Below, in pieces: positions 35,901-47,300 of a stretch of DNA of 64,000 nt. The position numbers and the translations under genes are program-made. Positions within the stretch are counted from its first letter, which is position 1. Each line of letters starts with the position of its first letter. Source of the DNA: Lingula anatina (Eukaryota > Brachiopoda > Lingulata > Lingulida > Lingulidae); the NCBI RefSeq assembly GCF_001039355.2, contig NW_019775524.1:686481-750480 (forward strand). Reading direction: 5' to 3'. The notes under the pieces were generated by a model. It searched no databases, was not told the origin of the DNA, and saw only the letters and a program-made list of their open reading frames with translations.

Positions 35901-38884
35901 TAGCCAGCTTGTGTGTCTGCACTCTCTAAATTCACTTCTGATATCTGCTTCCAATCTGTACTAGTTTCACCTGAACCTAGGTTTTCAATGCCCCTATCAT
36001 TTGTGGTGGCTGAAAGAATTGGTTGGTTACTGTCTTTCCTGGGGGCAGATTTTTCAGGGTTCCCTGTTTTGCTCGCAGTACTTCTTGTCTTCTTTACCCT
36101 TTTCTTGATATTCTTAGCTTTCCCTCTGTCTACTCTGAAAGAACAATAGCATTAAATCTGAAATAAAGGTCACACTACTTTTTAAATTGCCTCGAAACAA
36201 TGTCTAACATAACAAACTGTGATAATACTTACATTTCTTTTAATTGAACTTTAGTCTTGCTGGCAGCATCTTTGCCTGGCTGGAAATATCCACTGAGCTG
36301 TGAACACTGGCCCTGTTTTTGTAGGGAAAACAGCAAGCTTAATTAAGAGTTGGCCTGCTGTAAACAGTTTAACTGATAAATTTAAATGAGGTCCAATTTC
36401 AAAAATTACGGCAACCCAATGCTACTGATCTTTAATTTATTCATATCTAATCTACATGGTAATTTTACAAAAAAAATTAACATACACAAGCCTTCAGGTA
36501 ACTCTACAGAAGTTGTCACCATATAACTTAAATTAACTTTTATCTAGAATAAAAGTCATGAAACAGATTTTTTTCTGTGGTATAACCTAAAATCACTGTG
36601 AACATTAATTTTAAATTATATCATAAGTGGAACAAATTTAACAGTGCCAGTGTCCAAGTTATGCTATTTAATATTTACCGTCTCTGCCACATGACAGTCC
36701 TGACTGACAACTGCTCTCACTTTACACCTCCCAATATAATAAGACATCCTTTTTCTCTGGTTTCCATCTGAAAAAAAAAAAAAAACAGCACCTTGTATTA
36801 ACACCAAAGACTAAGAAATGTTATACTTCAAAATATATGGTTCTTGTGTAGTGTTAGCTGAGCTCACCAGAATGCGTGACAAGTCAAAGTTCCCATTGGA
36901 TTCTGGTGATGGTAAAAAAAAAAGTAACGGGTTGATAATTTCAATCAGCAAGTTTCCTAATATGAACTGATCTATCACTCATTGAAATGCTCATGTTTAA
37001 ATATTAAAAATTTGAAAATAACTGATAGGCCTTGCATTATTTGTGTCTAATTGATAAATGAAAAGATTGTAGAGTGAGATAAGCATATCTGTTATAGATA
37101 AACAATGTTGCTTTCAGAGTTACAATCTTTTAACATTATGGTGACTTCAAAATATATATTTCAATGTGTTGTCATATGGCAGTAAAACCTTGATAGTTTT
37201 TCATACAAAAACCAAGCAACTTTTAAGTTCTCTTTCACACATACAAGCTGTGGTAAAAAGGAAAATCCTAAAAGGGAAATTAATCTTGCCATTTCCATCT
37301 TTGATAACTTTGGCTAACTTGATTATTGTTTAACTACTGTATATCAAATCAAAAATTTATCTAGACAGTTTCCAGAACATCTATTAGATACTTACCTTGC
37401 TTAGCATTAAGAAGAAGGCTGTGCTGAAGTCTTGAGCATTTTTTCACAGTATACTGAATATTATAACCCATACCTAAATGTATGTACAAATTCAAAGATA
37501 TGACTAAGTTCTCATATTTGACCAAGAAAATAGGACCAAAATTGCTATTTCATCTTGGTAATTACTAGTTTTAGTTAAACTTATGGTACTTAAACTAGAT
37601 AGTACTTAAGGTCATTTGACTTTTTCCTGCATTTTTTATTTCCAAAACTTTGCTTTTCGGTTCCGATTTGCTCTCAAAATCGATTTTCTGATTTCACAAT
37701 ATATCTGGGAAAAATTAACAACAAATCATTCATTCATTCATTCATTCACTCATTCACAAAAAATTTCATAGTTTTAACATTTAACTAATCAGTTCTTCAA
37801 ATTCAATCTGTGAAAACTGTAATTACAGTTTGATTCATTATTTTCACTTTATTAAAAATACACTGAGTTTAAATTAACTGTTTCTGACCATGTGCCATTC
37901 ACCTTTCAATTCGCCAGTCACACAATCAGGCAATTTCTTATTTTTCTGTTCTTCTTTGGGTTTGGTCTGCCACCGCTGACTGTCCTGCCAGTCTTGTAAT
38001 ACAGGCTTCAACAGGGTCAGAGTCTCCTGTAACAAAGTGAGAAATCAAATTGAATTTATTTATTAAATTGAAAAAAAAAAAAGATTGCTAAATAGATTTT
38101 TTAAATCCATAAATTCATATGTACAATAACTAAAAATATGACGACAGATTAGAATGTACATGTACAGCATAAATAATGAGGAGATACAATAATAATAAAT
38201 TATCAATATATAACTTGCTTACCTGAAACCTATATTACTTTATTTGTTTGCTGTGGCCTAATCGTAATGTTACAAATGCTATACAATGCAATAAGGGGAA
38301 AATGAGAGAGAATAAAAGACATAACATTTAGCTTATAAAGATATATGAAATCCTGACACAGATATACCTGTCTTGTGCTGTCGTTCCACCAGGAGCTGTC
38401 ATTCTTCTCTTTCCTCCCCCGCACCACACATAGCTCACACTGTACTGCTGTGTAGCCTAACTAAACACAAGGCACAACTGGGGATACATAACTGATCATT
38501 AAGAAATCAAATATTTGTTTCTTCTTTTGTTTTCGAACATCTTTTGCTTTCAAACATACAATATTTTTCTCCAGTTGAGGACAGGCATTTTTCTTTGTTT
38601 ATTTTTCTTCAAATTTTTATCAACCGATGCTCAAAATCCCTGGATGACAGTTTCTTGAAAGGATGTCATGAGAAATCCTTTCGGTAATTGAAATTGTCCA
38701 TTTAATATTGAAAACCACCCTCACGCCTACATGTACATCTATTTGAAAATTGTATAAACAAACAGACAAACAGGGGTTATTAAAGTAAATGCAGGTTATT
38801 CAGAGTGAATCATATGCTGCTTACTTTAATGTACAGGTTCTCTACTTCTGTCAGATCTAAACCATCTTTACGCTCACAAATCAT
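26902..38884 (-). CDS. Chromatin/DNA-repair-like protein with MUM1/PWWP3-type C-terminus, no PWWP seen
   Basis: Minus-strand exons, all GT/AG and in phase: 38884-38825 (ATG), 38460-38368, 38026-37903, 37473-37396, 36767-36679, 36312-36233, 36134-34758, 34359-34275, 33934-33886, 27517-27414 and 27036-26902 (TAA). They give 757 residues. The N-terminal 170 residues hold paired Cys and Trp (CELCVVRGR, SSWWND, YYIGRCKVRAVV) and match nothing I know. The large exon is Ser/Lys-rich and disordered. Near its end EEVIHVEDDSDVD is a textbook SUMO-interacting motif. The C-terminus (ASLCVYLESQNDAVMETLI, then YLMKVLLPEALIKIYMDV and AAAEEAL) resembles the end of MUM1/PWWP3A (VLLPEAIICAIS...AEE). A nuclear chromatin role is inferred. 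Two exons and part of the large exon exist in a second copy (31635-31587, 32244-32160 and 32997-32731) that cannot be spliced in without breaking the frame. Confidence 0.6.
27813..28149. mobile_element. TTAA-flanked MITE (piggyBac-like), copy 2
   Basis: TTAA lies at 27809-27812 and 28150-28153. The ends GGGATAATTACTCTTCG and AAAGAGTTATTATCCC are inverted. Its allelic partner is at 33221-33556. Confidence 0.75.
29917..30411. mobile_element. Fold-back element with ~40-bp inverted ends, interrupted by a MITE
   Basis: TTTTTACGTTGCGTTGTTTG at 29917 is inverted at 30392-30411. Once the inner MITE is removed, the inverted match continues inward through TAACGCGCAAGAACATTTCA. It lies inside the 3.1-kb TA element. 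Confidence 0.7.
29940..30177. mobile_element. 238-bp MITE nested in the fold-back element
   Basis: It has perfect 14-bp ends, AGCCTAGGTCCCAA and TTGGGACCTAGGCT, flanked by TAA at 29937-29939 and 30178-30180. It is Harbinger-like by target duplication. Confidence 0.8.
31683..31898. mobile_element. 216-bp insertion in copy A only
   Basis: Copy B reads CTTAATCATATAATGG across the site. In copy A the AATCAT motif is repeated at both ends (31677-31682 and 31893-31898), as after a transposition. No inverted ends or tRNA-like part were seen, so the class is unknown. Confidence 0.6.
32327..32452 (+). mobile_element. 126-bp tRNA-derived SINE-like insertion in copy A only
   Basis: A tRNA-like fold spans 32348-32419: acceptor GGCTCGG/TCGAGCC, D arm GCTC...GAGC, T arm CCGGG-TTCGAGT-CCTGG. 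The A box is TAGCTCAGTCAGT and the B box GGTTCGAGTCC. The anticodon arm is poor (no U33), so it is not a working tRNA. ATCAG repeats at both ends (to 32326, and 32448-32452). Copy B has the empty site GATGTAATATCAGTAATG at 34440. Confidence 0.75.
32998..32998. other. Single N joining the two block copies
   Basis: It sits exactly at the junction of copies A and B. Confidence 0.99.
32999..35025. repeat. Duplicated block, copy B (probable haplotype 2)
   Basis: It lacks the three insertions of copy A. It has a small private insertion, TAAGATCTAATAAACAGATC, near 33960. It continues into unique sequence of the large exon, so it connects with the rest of the MUM1-like gene. Confidence 0.85.
33221..33556. 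mobile_element. TTAA-flanked MITE (piggyBac-like), copy 3 (allelic to copy 2)
   Basis: TTAA lies at 33217-33220 and 33557-33560. It is nearly identical to 27813-28149. Confidence 0.75.
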
Positions 38885-39741
38885 CCCGTGCTCACTTTCG
38901 CTTCTCGAGCTCCCTTTTTAAAACTGGCGGATTTTTTTAGTTTATCATCGGTGCGTACTTATGCTCATGGATTTATATCGTGCACACTTTAATATGCAAC
39001 GCAAATGTGTCTACAATATTATTGACCAAGTTCCATGATTGATGTTAGTTCTTTTCAACAAAACAACAATATACCATTCTTCTCCGGAACACTGTACGGC
39101 ACAGACCATATCAGGTCGGGCATTACTGGTCAAGATAATCTTTATTTTGCAAATGGCGGATGTGGCATCTCAGGCCACGAGAAGGGCTATCATTGGCTGC
39201 AGCCTGGAGACATATCATATCAGGTCATAAGGTGACCATGCATGTCATCTCAGGCCAGAGAAATTTTTAATTGCCATTTATACTTCTTTCAAGTGAAAAC
39301 GTGCACAGTAATTTTATAGCAGTTTTAAATGATATTACAGCAGATAATCTGATAAATAAATAAACATTTTAGGAATTCAATTTATACTACACAATGTCAT
39401 TATAATTGTAGCTAGTGTAAAACTACATGTGAATGCTGTTACTTTTTCATTTATTGATGACAATTTATAATGAATATTTAAATTGAAGGTGTTTGTGCCC
39501 TTAATGTAATCAAGGAATATTCAACTGACTTTTCCCTTCAATTATATGATATGATTGAGGCATTATCAATTTTAAATAAAGCTATATAATAATGATAACG
39601 ATAAAGTATAGTACTGCTACACTGTACTTGTACTACATGCCCAGCCATTCATGTTAATTTCTGCAAGGGGAAGTTTTACTTTAAATATAACAGTATATGT
39701 TATATATATAGTAGTAGGCATTTGAATTTCATTAAATGATA

Positions 39742-39789
<48 letters not shown>

Positions 39790-40138
39790 ACAAACAAACA
39801 AATAAATAAATAAATAAATAAATAAATGATATTGCTTATTTTTTTATTAATTGCTTTATCAATTAGAAAATATTTTCAGATGCAGGTGAAGTACGTGGAT
39901 CGTTGTTTAGCAGAATATCAGCTAGAGCACAGTCAAAATCCAATAAATGGGTACGTATTATAAGCAAAATATTCTGTAGATGAAAGACAGGGTGAAGTTT
40001 TGGAAACAACTACATCTTTATGAATCCGTTGACGTCTATAATTTTGAAAGCCACTCTGCTTATTGTCTTGCTGAAAACATGGAATCACTCTTGAACTTCT
40101 ACCAATGTTCTTTATCTCAAATTTCCACCTTATATTAA

Positions 40139-40184
<46 letters not shown>

Positions 40185-41166
40185 TGATAAATTATGTAAC
40201 TTAAAAGTTTCATCATTACAGAGGTATGATACGTATATGCAGGAAAGCTTACTTCTGAGGTTTTTTCCACTCACTGGTCTGTAGTGACATATTCCGCCAT
40301 CTTGAAGCCTGTCATGAAATGCTTTTAAGCTTCAGTCAGCATCACATTGAAAGCAAGACGTTACTGTTCACGTAATCCAATGTAGCTCTGTGAATAACTT
40401 ACTATAGAGGGGGAAATGACCAATTATACGCCCTGAAACTCGCCTTTTATTCTGGTAGACGTTCAAGGTAAGAGTATTCATAAGCATGCAAAATGAAAAG
40501 GGTGAAAAGTGAGAAGTCTGTCGCATTTAACGATAACGGTTCAAGTTGGGGTCAAATTGTGGGATCACTGTCAGTGTGACCCGTTTGACAGTAATATAGG
40601 ATTGGTGTCTTCTGGTTTTAATTCCTCGACTGGTTTAAGTGTCAAGGACCTATATCACATAATAAAAATTTTTCAATATTTCCGAACTTGGCACAAGACG
40701 CAAGTTCTCAAAATTAGCCCAAAAGTTCAAGTAGTAACTGGTGATGATGTACGTGTGGTTCTCCCCCGTGAACTTTAAACTTAGCCAATCCTTTCAGCTT
40801 TGAACAAATATTGGAGACTTATGCAGTATGCCTTCAAAATAACTCATGCAAGTGTTAACTAAAAAGTTGAATTACCCTTCGCTTTGTCAGGCCCATAGCC
40901 AGCAATTTTCAAAGGCGATTCCTTATCTTATGAAACCTACACTGTATAAGCTTTGTGTACCAAGTTAAATTTAACCAATAGCGGACCTTAGGCTTTTCCA
41001 GCAAAAATGGGCAGTTCATCCCCCCCCCCCGATTAATGATGTTTTTCAGATCCACTACATGAGTTAAATACTGAAAGATAAATAAAGATACTGTTAATGT
41101 ATAATTATTATGATAAGATCTTAAACCTGTTTCAAAAAATAATAAAAATGTAGAGCTATATTTTAG
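38885..41166. other. Divergent intergenic region between the MUM1-like gene and PEX5
   Basis: The two genes point away from each other. The region has an (AATA)n run at 39744-39827 and a (TAA)n run at 40138-40184. A possible PEX5 5'UTR exon ends at 40467 (TTCAAG|GTAAGAG). A stretch beginning CAGGCCCATAGCCAGCAATT at 40889 resembles one end of the element at 62038. Confidence 0.5.
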
Positions 41167-41176
41167 AAGTGCAATC

Positions 41177-41273
41177 ATGGCCATGCGGGACTTGGTGGAA
41201 GGGGAGTGTGGTGCTGCAAACCCACTCATGAAGCTTACCACACACTTCACACAGGACAAGTCGCTGCGACAGG

Positions 41274-41341
<68 letters not shown>

Positions 41342-44300
41342 TGCGCATGTGGGCGTGTGCTCTTAAGTTTGTTTTAGCTACATACAGGTAGTCCACGATA
41401 TTAGTCAAATCACATTTGGTGAAAAAAATTTTCTCTAACTATATTAAGAAATATAAAAGAAACATAAAGAATTTTGAAAAGGATTGGTTTTCATAATAAT
41501 AATAATAATAAAAATAACAGTTTAACTCTCTATATATATATATGTGTGTGTGTGTTTTAGGAAGGGTTCCAGCATGCCAGACGACCTGGAGTGGTCAGCA
41601 GACCTTTTGGAGAGGCCAGGGAAGAAGAGGTCAGTTTTTGGGCCATTTTATGGCATTTGGTTGCCAGTCCTTAAAATTATAGAATTTTCTATGTTCCTAA
41701 TTACAAAACTCATGATCACTGACAGATACATTTTATGTATGTCATTAGGATTTTATGACATTTTAGTCAGTCTGCTATCTTACCACTGGCCCTGCACCAA
41801 AAATTCCATTACATTTTTAACTTGGTGAGTAAAATTTTTTAATTTATCCAGTTGCTAGCCATTATTTTTGCCTTGGGCCACTATAGTTCACTTTCATAAT
41901 TAAAAAAAAAATCTATTTTCAGCTGGTTCAGGAGTTTCTCCAAGAACAATATCGACAGATGGCGCCACAGACATTTAGCATGTCTGGACTTCTGCAAGAG
42001 ATGCAGGACATTGAGAAGTCCAGATTACGACAGGGCCCACAAAGAGGTGAATTCTCCAATTACGTAATACATAGTCTATCTATATATTTATCAAATTCAT
42101 TTTCATAAGAGCCCCATTTTGCAAGCGTGTTAGAAGCACAAGACTATAGATATTTGGGTTTAGTATGGCTTATTGTCTTTTATATAAGGGAAGAATTCTT
42201 ATCTAAGGAGAAAGCATGGCTTGCTTAAGGATGTCAAAAAAATTAATAAAATCATTTTAACATTAGACATAATTATAGGGCAGATTCAGATGTAGTTAAT
42301 AAATCAATGGTAAAATGTACTATGTGCCATAAGCGTTTCAAGAGCCCAAAAGGAGAGAATCCTGGGAAAATTTATTTTGTCACCTAGGTTACATAAATTA
42401 TGATAATTAGTATAAAATACCCAACAATGATGATACATCTTTCAAAGAATCAGAAAAAAATTTAAAAAAATATTTTATATATTTATTATTCAAATTACTT
42501 GCTTCTCAGGGCCAGGAGTGGCAGATCTAGCCAGACAAGAGAACTGGGCACAAGAGTTTCTGGCCACAGAACATCCAGTAGGGCTAGATGACCATGCGTG
42601 GTCCACTGAGTTCCTGTCGGAGCATCCACCCCCACATAGTCCTGAGACACTGGCCGAAACCAAGTGGGCACAGGATTATTTAGACCAACATGAGCACCGG
42701 ACATGGTAAAATACTTCTGAGAAAATAATTAATTGTTAAACTCCTGAGTTGCCAGATATACCGCTATTCTGTGTATATTGTTTGCTTGGCAACCTTCATG
42801 TTTTAGGGGCTGCTCTACTATAAGTTGTTCAGATCATTTTAATGATTGAGAAAATGTTTTGTATTATTGAGAAGCATAAGGTGGGTAATTTATTTGCTTT
42901 ATTTATTTCTGTTACACAGGACAGACGAGTATGGACAAGATGTCTTAAGTGAACAGAAGTGGGGGGATGAATACCGCCAAGAGGATGAGGACGAGTTAGC
43001 CAAGACGGCCAGAGAATTTGCTGGCAGTGTGTCAGATCCAAAGTTAGCAAACTCAGAGGTATTTATATATGAATATTCGGACAGTGCATTGGTAGTAATG
43101 TTATACTTTTGTACCTTGATCCAGGCGTGAGATGCAATTTTAATGGCAAATAACTACTTGTCTTTGGTGTTTTGATTTTTAAAAAACAGAATAGCAGAAT
43201 AATATGTTATTTTTTCCAAACTATGGGTAAACAGATACTTCTTGTGTGTATTTTGTTAAGAAATTATAGTAATAATTTTTGGGTAAGCAACAGCTATATG
43301 TTTATAATTTAGTAAATGCTTGACAACTATAATTATACTTATACTTGCCTTTCACTATAATGGGTACCTGATATTAACAAGAATGTTTAAGGGAATTTGA
43401 ATATGGTATTTCATCATTTGAATGTGAAAATGTTTATTATTTTCTTTTAATTTAAAAGAAGTATTTTAGTCCATGAGCCAAATTGANTTAAAAAAAATAT
43501 TTTATATATATTTATTATTCAAATTACTTGCTTCTCAGGGCCAGGAGTGGCAGATCTAGCCAGACAAGAGAACTGGGCACTAGAGTTTCTGGCCACAGAA
43601 CATCCAGTAGGGCTAGATGACCATGCGTGGTCCACTGAGTTCCTGTCGGAGCATCCACCCCCACATAGTCCTGAGACACTGGCCGAAACCAAGTGGGCAC
43701 AGGATTATTTAGACCAACATGAGCACCGGACATGGTAAAATACTTCTGAGAAAATAATTAATTGTTAAACTCCTGAGTTGCCAGATATACCGATATTCTG
43801 TGTATATTGTTTGCTTGGCAACCTTCATGTGTTAGGGGCTGCTCTACTATAAGTTGTTCAGATCATTTAAATGATTGAGAAAATGTTTTGTATTATTGAG
43901 AAGCATAAGGTGGGTAATTTATTTGCTTTATTTATTTCTGTTACACAGGACAGACGAGTATGGACAAGATGTCTTAAGCGAACAGAAGTGGGGGGATGAA
44001 TACCGCCAAGAGGATGAGGACGAGTTAGCCAAGACGGCCAGAGAATTTGCTGGCAGTGTGTCAGATCCTAAGTTGGCAAACTCCGAGGTACATGTTAAAA
44101 TATTTGGGAAGTGTACTCTTTAATTTCATATCTTGATCCAGTGTTGAGATGCAATTTCATGGGCAAATAACTTGTCTTTTGTGTTTTGATTTTTTAAATA
44201 TCAGAATAGCAATATGATATGTTCTTTTTTTTCCAAAGTATGGGTAAACAGATACTTCTTGTGTGTATTTTGTTAAATTATAGTATAGTATAATAGTATA

Positions 44301-47300
44301 TATATAGTATAGCAGATGCCCCTAACAATCTGACGATATCAAAGGTTTCCATTTGCTGTATTTTAATCAATTTGACCAAACTGACATTTCCATGAAATTA
44401 ATTAATTAATCTTGGTCGGATTGTTTGGCATATTACCGTAATAATTTTTGGGTAATCAACTGCTTACCTTTGATGCAACAGTTATATGTTTATAATTTAG
44501 TAAATGCATGACAACTATAATTATACTTATTCTTGCCTTTCACTATGATGGGTACCTGATATTAACAAGAATGTTTAAGGGAATTAGAAAATGGTATTTC
44601 AACATTTGAATGTGAAAATGTTTATTATTTTCCTTTAATTTAAAAGAAGTATTTGTTTATACTTGATGATAAAAGCAGTGATGACTTAGGCTATCAAATG
44701 GAACAGGAAAGCTATGTGATAGTAATTTATTAAAAAATTTAACCAAAAGGTCAACATTTTAAATTCATAGTATAAATACAATGACCTAAGAATATTAAAA
44801 AAACATAAGAATCAATTAAAATGATTGTATGTCTTAATGATGTATATTTCATTAGAATTATGCTTAAACTTTAATTAAAAAGCATATATTTCACCAATAT
44901 TTTAAAAGGAAAATGTGGGATAAAGTAGTTATTTTATGAAGAAAAGGAAATGGTTGTATTAAGTGATTTGTGGTTTCTTACTTCAGTGGGACAGGGGTGT
45001 TGAATTATATGTAGAACACTTCCTATAATCTTTGGCACTCTCGGTGGTCTATTAAATATCTTAAGAACCCAGCCCAGCCTCTTTTTTAGCATGAAAAATC
45101 TTCATCTGATTTCCAGTTTATGAAATTCATCCGGAGGCTTGGTGATGGAGAGGTCACCATTAAAGACAACGAGGTCGTAGAGAGGGGTGGCGTAACGAAT
45201 GAAGCGCGAGCAGCGAATGAATGGGTGCACGATTATAATGTGCACGATGAGCAGGTATACTCAGAATCATGCAAAATGATTTGTATGAGGAAGATATGAT
45301 TTCCAATAGAAGTATTTTCCAAAAAGAAAAAAAATCAGATTCTTCAATTGAATTTCAGAATGTAGAATGAAATTTTTTCCATGTGATCTTGAAATGGTAG
45401 ATAACTAATTTCAGTTTTAAGAAAAGATGAAAAAAGGAGAAAAAAAAGCCTTTGATTCAAAATATGATGGGGACACTTGTCTGATACAGGTGATTGAAGG
45501 AACATTTAAATGGGACTTTTTGAATCAAGTTGGTACATCTCTACTAGCACAAAGTTTAGGGGGAAAATGAAAGAGACTTGAAAAATTGAAAAAAATTACT
45601 CAGAATTTATCAGCATTTTCTTTATTTGCTTTTTTTTTTTTTTTTTTTTTTTTGCAAATTTTAAGAATTAATTTGGATAACTATTGAATAATTTATAATT
45701 TTTTCCTTTCCCACCTGTTGTTACAATATTGATTTAATAGTGTTGTTTTATGTTTCAGTTTTGCTTTAGATTTGTTTGTTCTTCTGTTTTCCTCTGGCTG
45801 GTTCTTTTATGTATAGTTCCTTAACATTTTGTGACATTGTAGTAGAAAGGTGTTCTGTCTTTGCCCATAGTTTCTGCTTACAGCATACTGATTAAAGGAC
45901 CCTGAAAAAAGCTTTGTGGGGGATCTTTTTGATATGCACTCACACATTGCTATTGTGTTCTTTCCTGCATATGTTTTTTCCCTTCTTGCAGCCTTTATGT
46001 TCTGTAGATTTACTTTAATTCTTAATAATTTTTTTTATTCTTTCACTGCATTGTTGTATCTTGTGTTGTTTCTGTGTACTAACTTTTTTGCGAAAGCTTT
46101 AGAACTTTTTGTTTTGTTTCATAAGCAGTGTAGCTTAATCCTATTACCTTAGACAGATGTTGTTTTAAGAATCATGTACAATGGAAAAGAAATTGAGTTA
46201 GATGAGACATAATTGTGTTAGTGTGTTAGGTGAGATAGGATTGTGTTTCCTGTGGTGTGGCTTATCCATTGGTCTCTTTGTTGTGCAACCCCATTGTTTC
46301 TTGGAGAAGAGAGAACCCTGACAGCAAGATTGCATGATTCTGAGTGTATCTGCTCCCATGTCACCTCTGATTAATTTATTTGATTTTGGTTTTGATAGAG
46401 TTGGAGATAATATGTAATAAGATAATAACCATGATTTTAGCACCACTGTGTCTAAGGGGGTGAAGGTCTCTTTTTGCATTTATAAACAAGGTTGCTTTGA
46501 ATTTAAAGAAGGAAAAAATGGTACTTATTTTCATTTGAGGATTTACGAACAAAGTCACCTTTTTTTTTTTCATCAAAATTAATAATGAGCATTTTTAAAC
46601 GAAACAAAGACCTAACAGAATTTCTTTTTACTTGAGACCATTATATTATATATAAAAGACTTAAATTTTAATTCATATGTTGGCTGGCTCCAAATAATGT
46701 TTTCTTCATTGTTTATATATATTTGATAGCTGCTGATTAAGAAAGGTATTTTAGTCACCCAGACCAGCACTAGAGGGCGTTTCACAAAGACCAACTCAAC
46801 TTGTTGGCGTTGGCAACTTTCTTATTAATCTAGATATTTGAAACTTAACATACTCCTGCCTCCTTTTCAGGAGAAGTCCTTGTCAGACAAGTGGGCAGAA
46901 GAGTTTGGTGCCTTTAATGAAGGGGGAGCAAGAGAGACCACAGACTTTTGGGAGAAGTTGCAAAAACAATGGGAGGAAATGGCAGGGTACGAGAGTGCAT
47001 TGCGTGAATTTCTATTCAGGTCTCGCATTCATTAATTCATTCATTCCATTCTATTTTATTCCATTTTATCCTGTTTTGTTCATTTTTCTTCTGTCTCACT
47101 CTTTTCTATTCCATTCCTTTCCATCCCATCCCATCCCATACTGGTCCACCCCTTTCCATCCCATCCCACACCATCTCATCCCACTCTGCTCCATCCCGTC
47201 TAACTACATCCCTTCCCATCTCATCCCATCCCATCCTGCTCTATCCCATCTAACTCCATCCCATCCCATCCCACCCTGCTCCATCCCGCCCTTTGCCATT

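Noticed and set aside
40509-40778. 89-codon frame upstream of PEX5
   Set aside because: No recognisable motif. It lies in the probable 5'UTR intron of PEX5 and shows no splice context.
45916-46152. Membrane-protein-like 78-codon frame in a PEX5 intron
   Set aside because: Hydrophobicity comes from T-rich intron sequence. There are no splice borders or homology.
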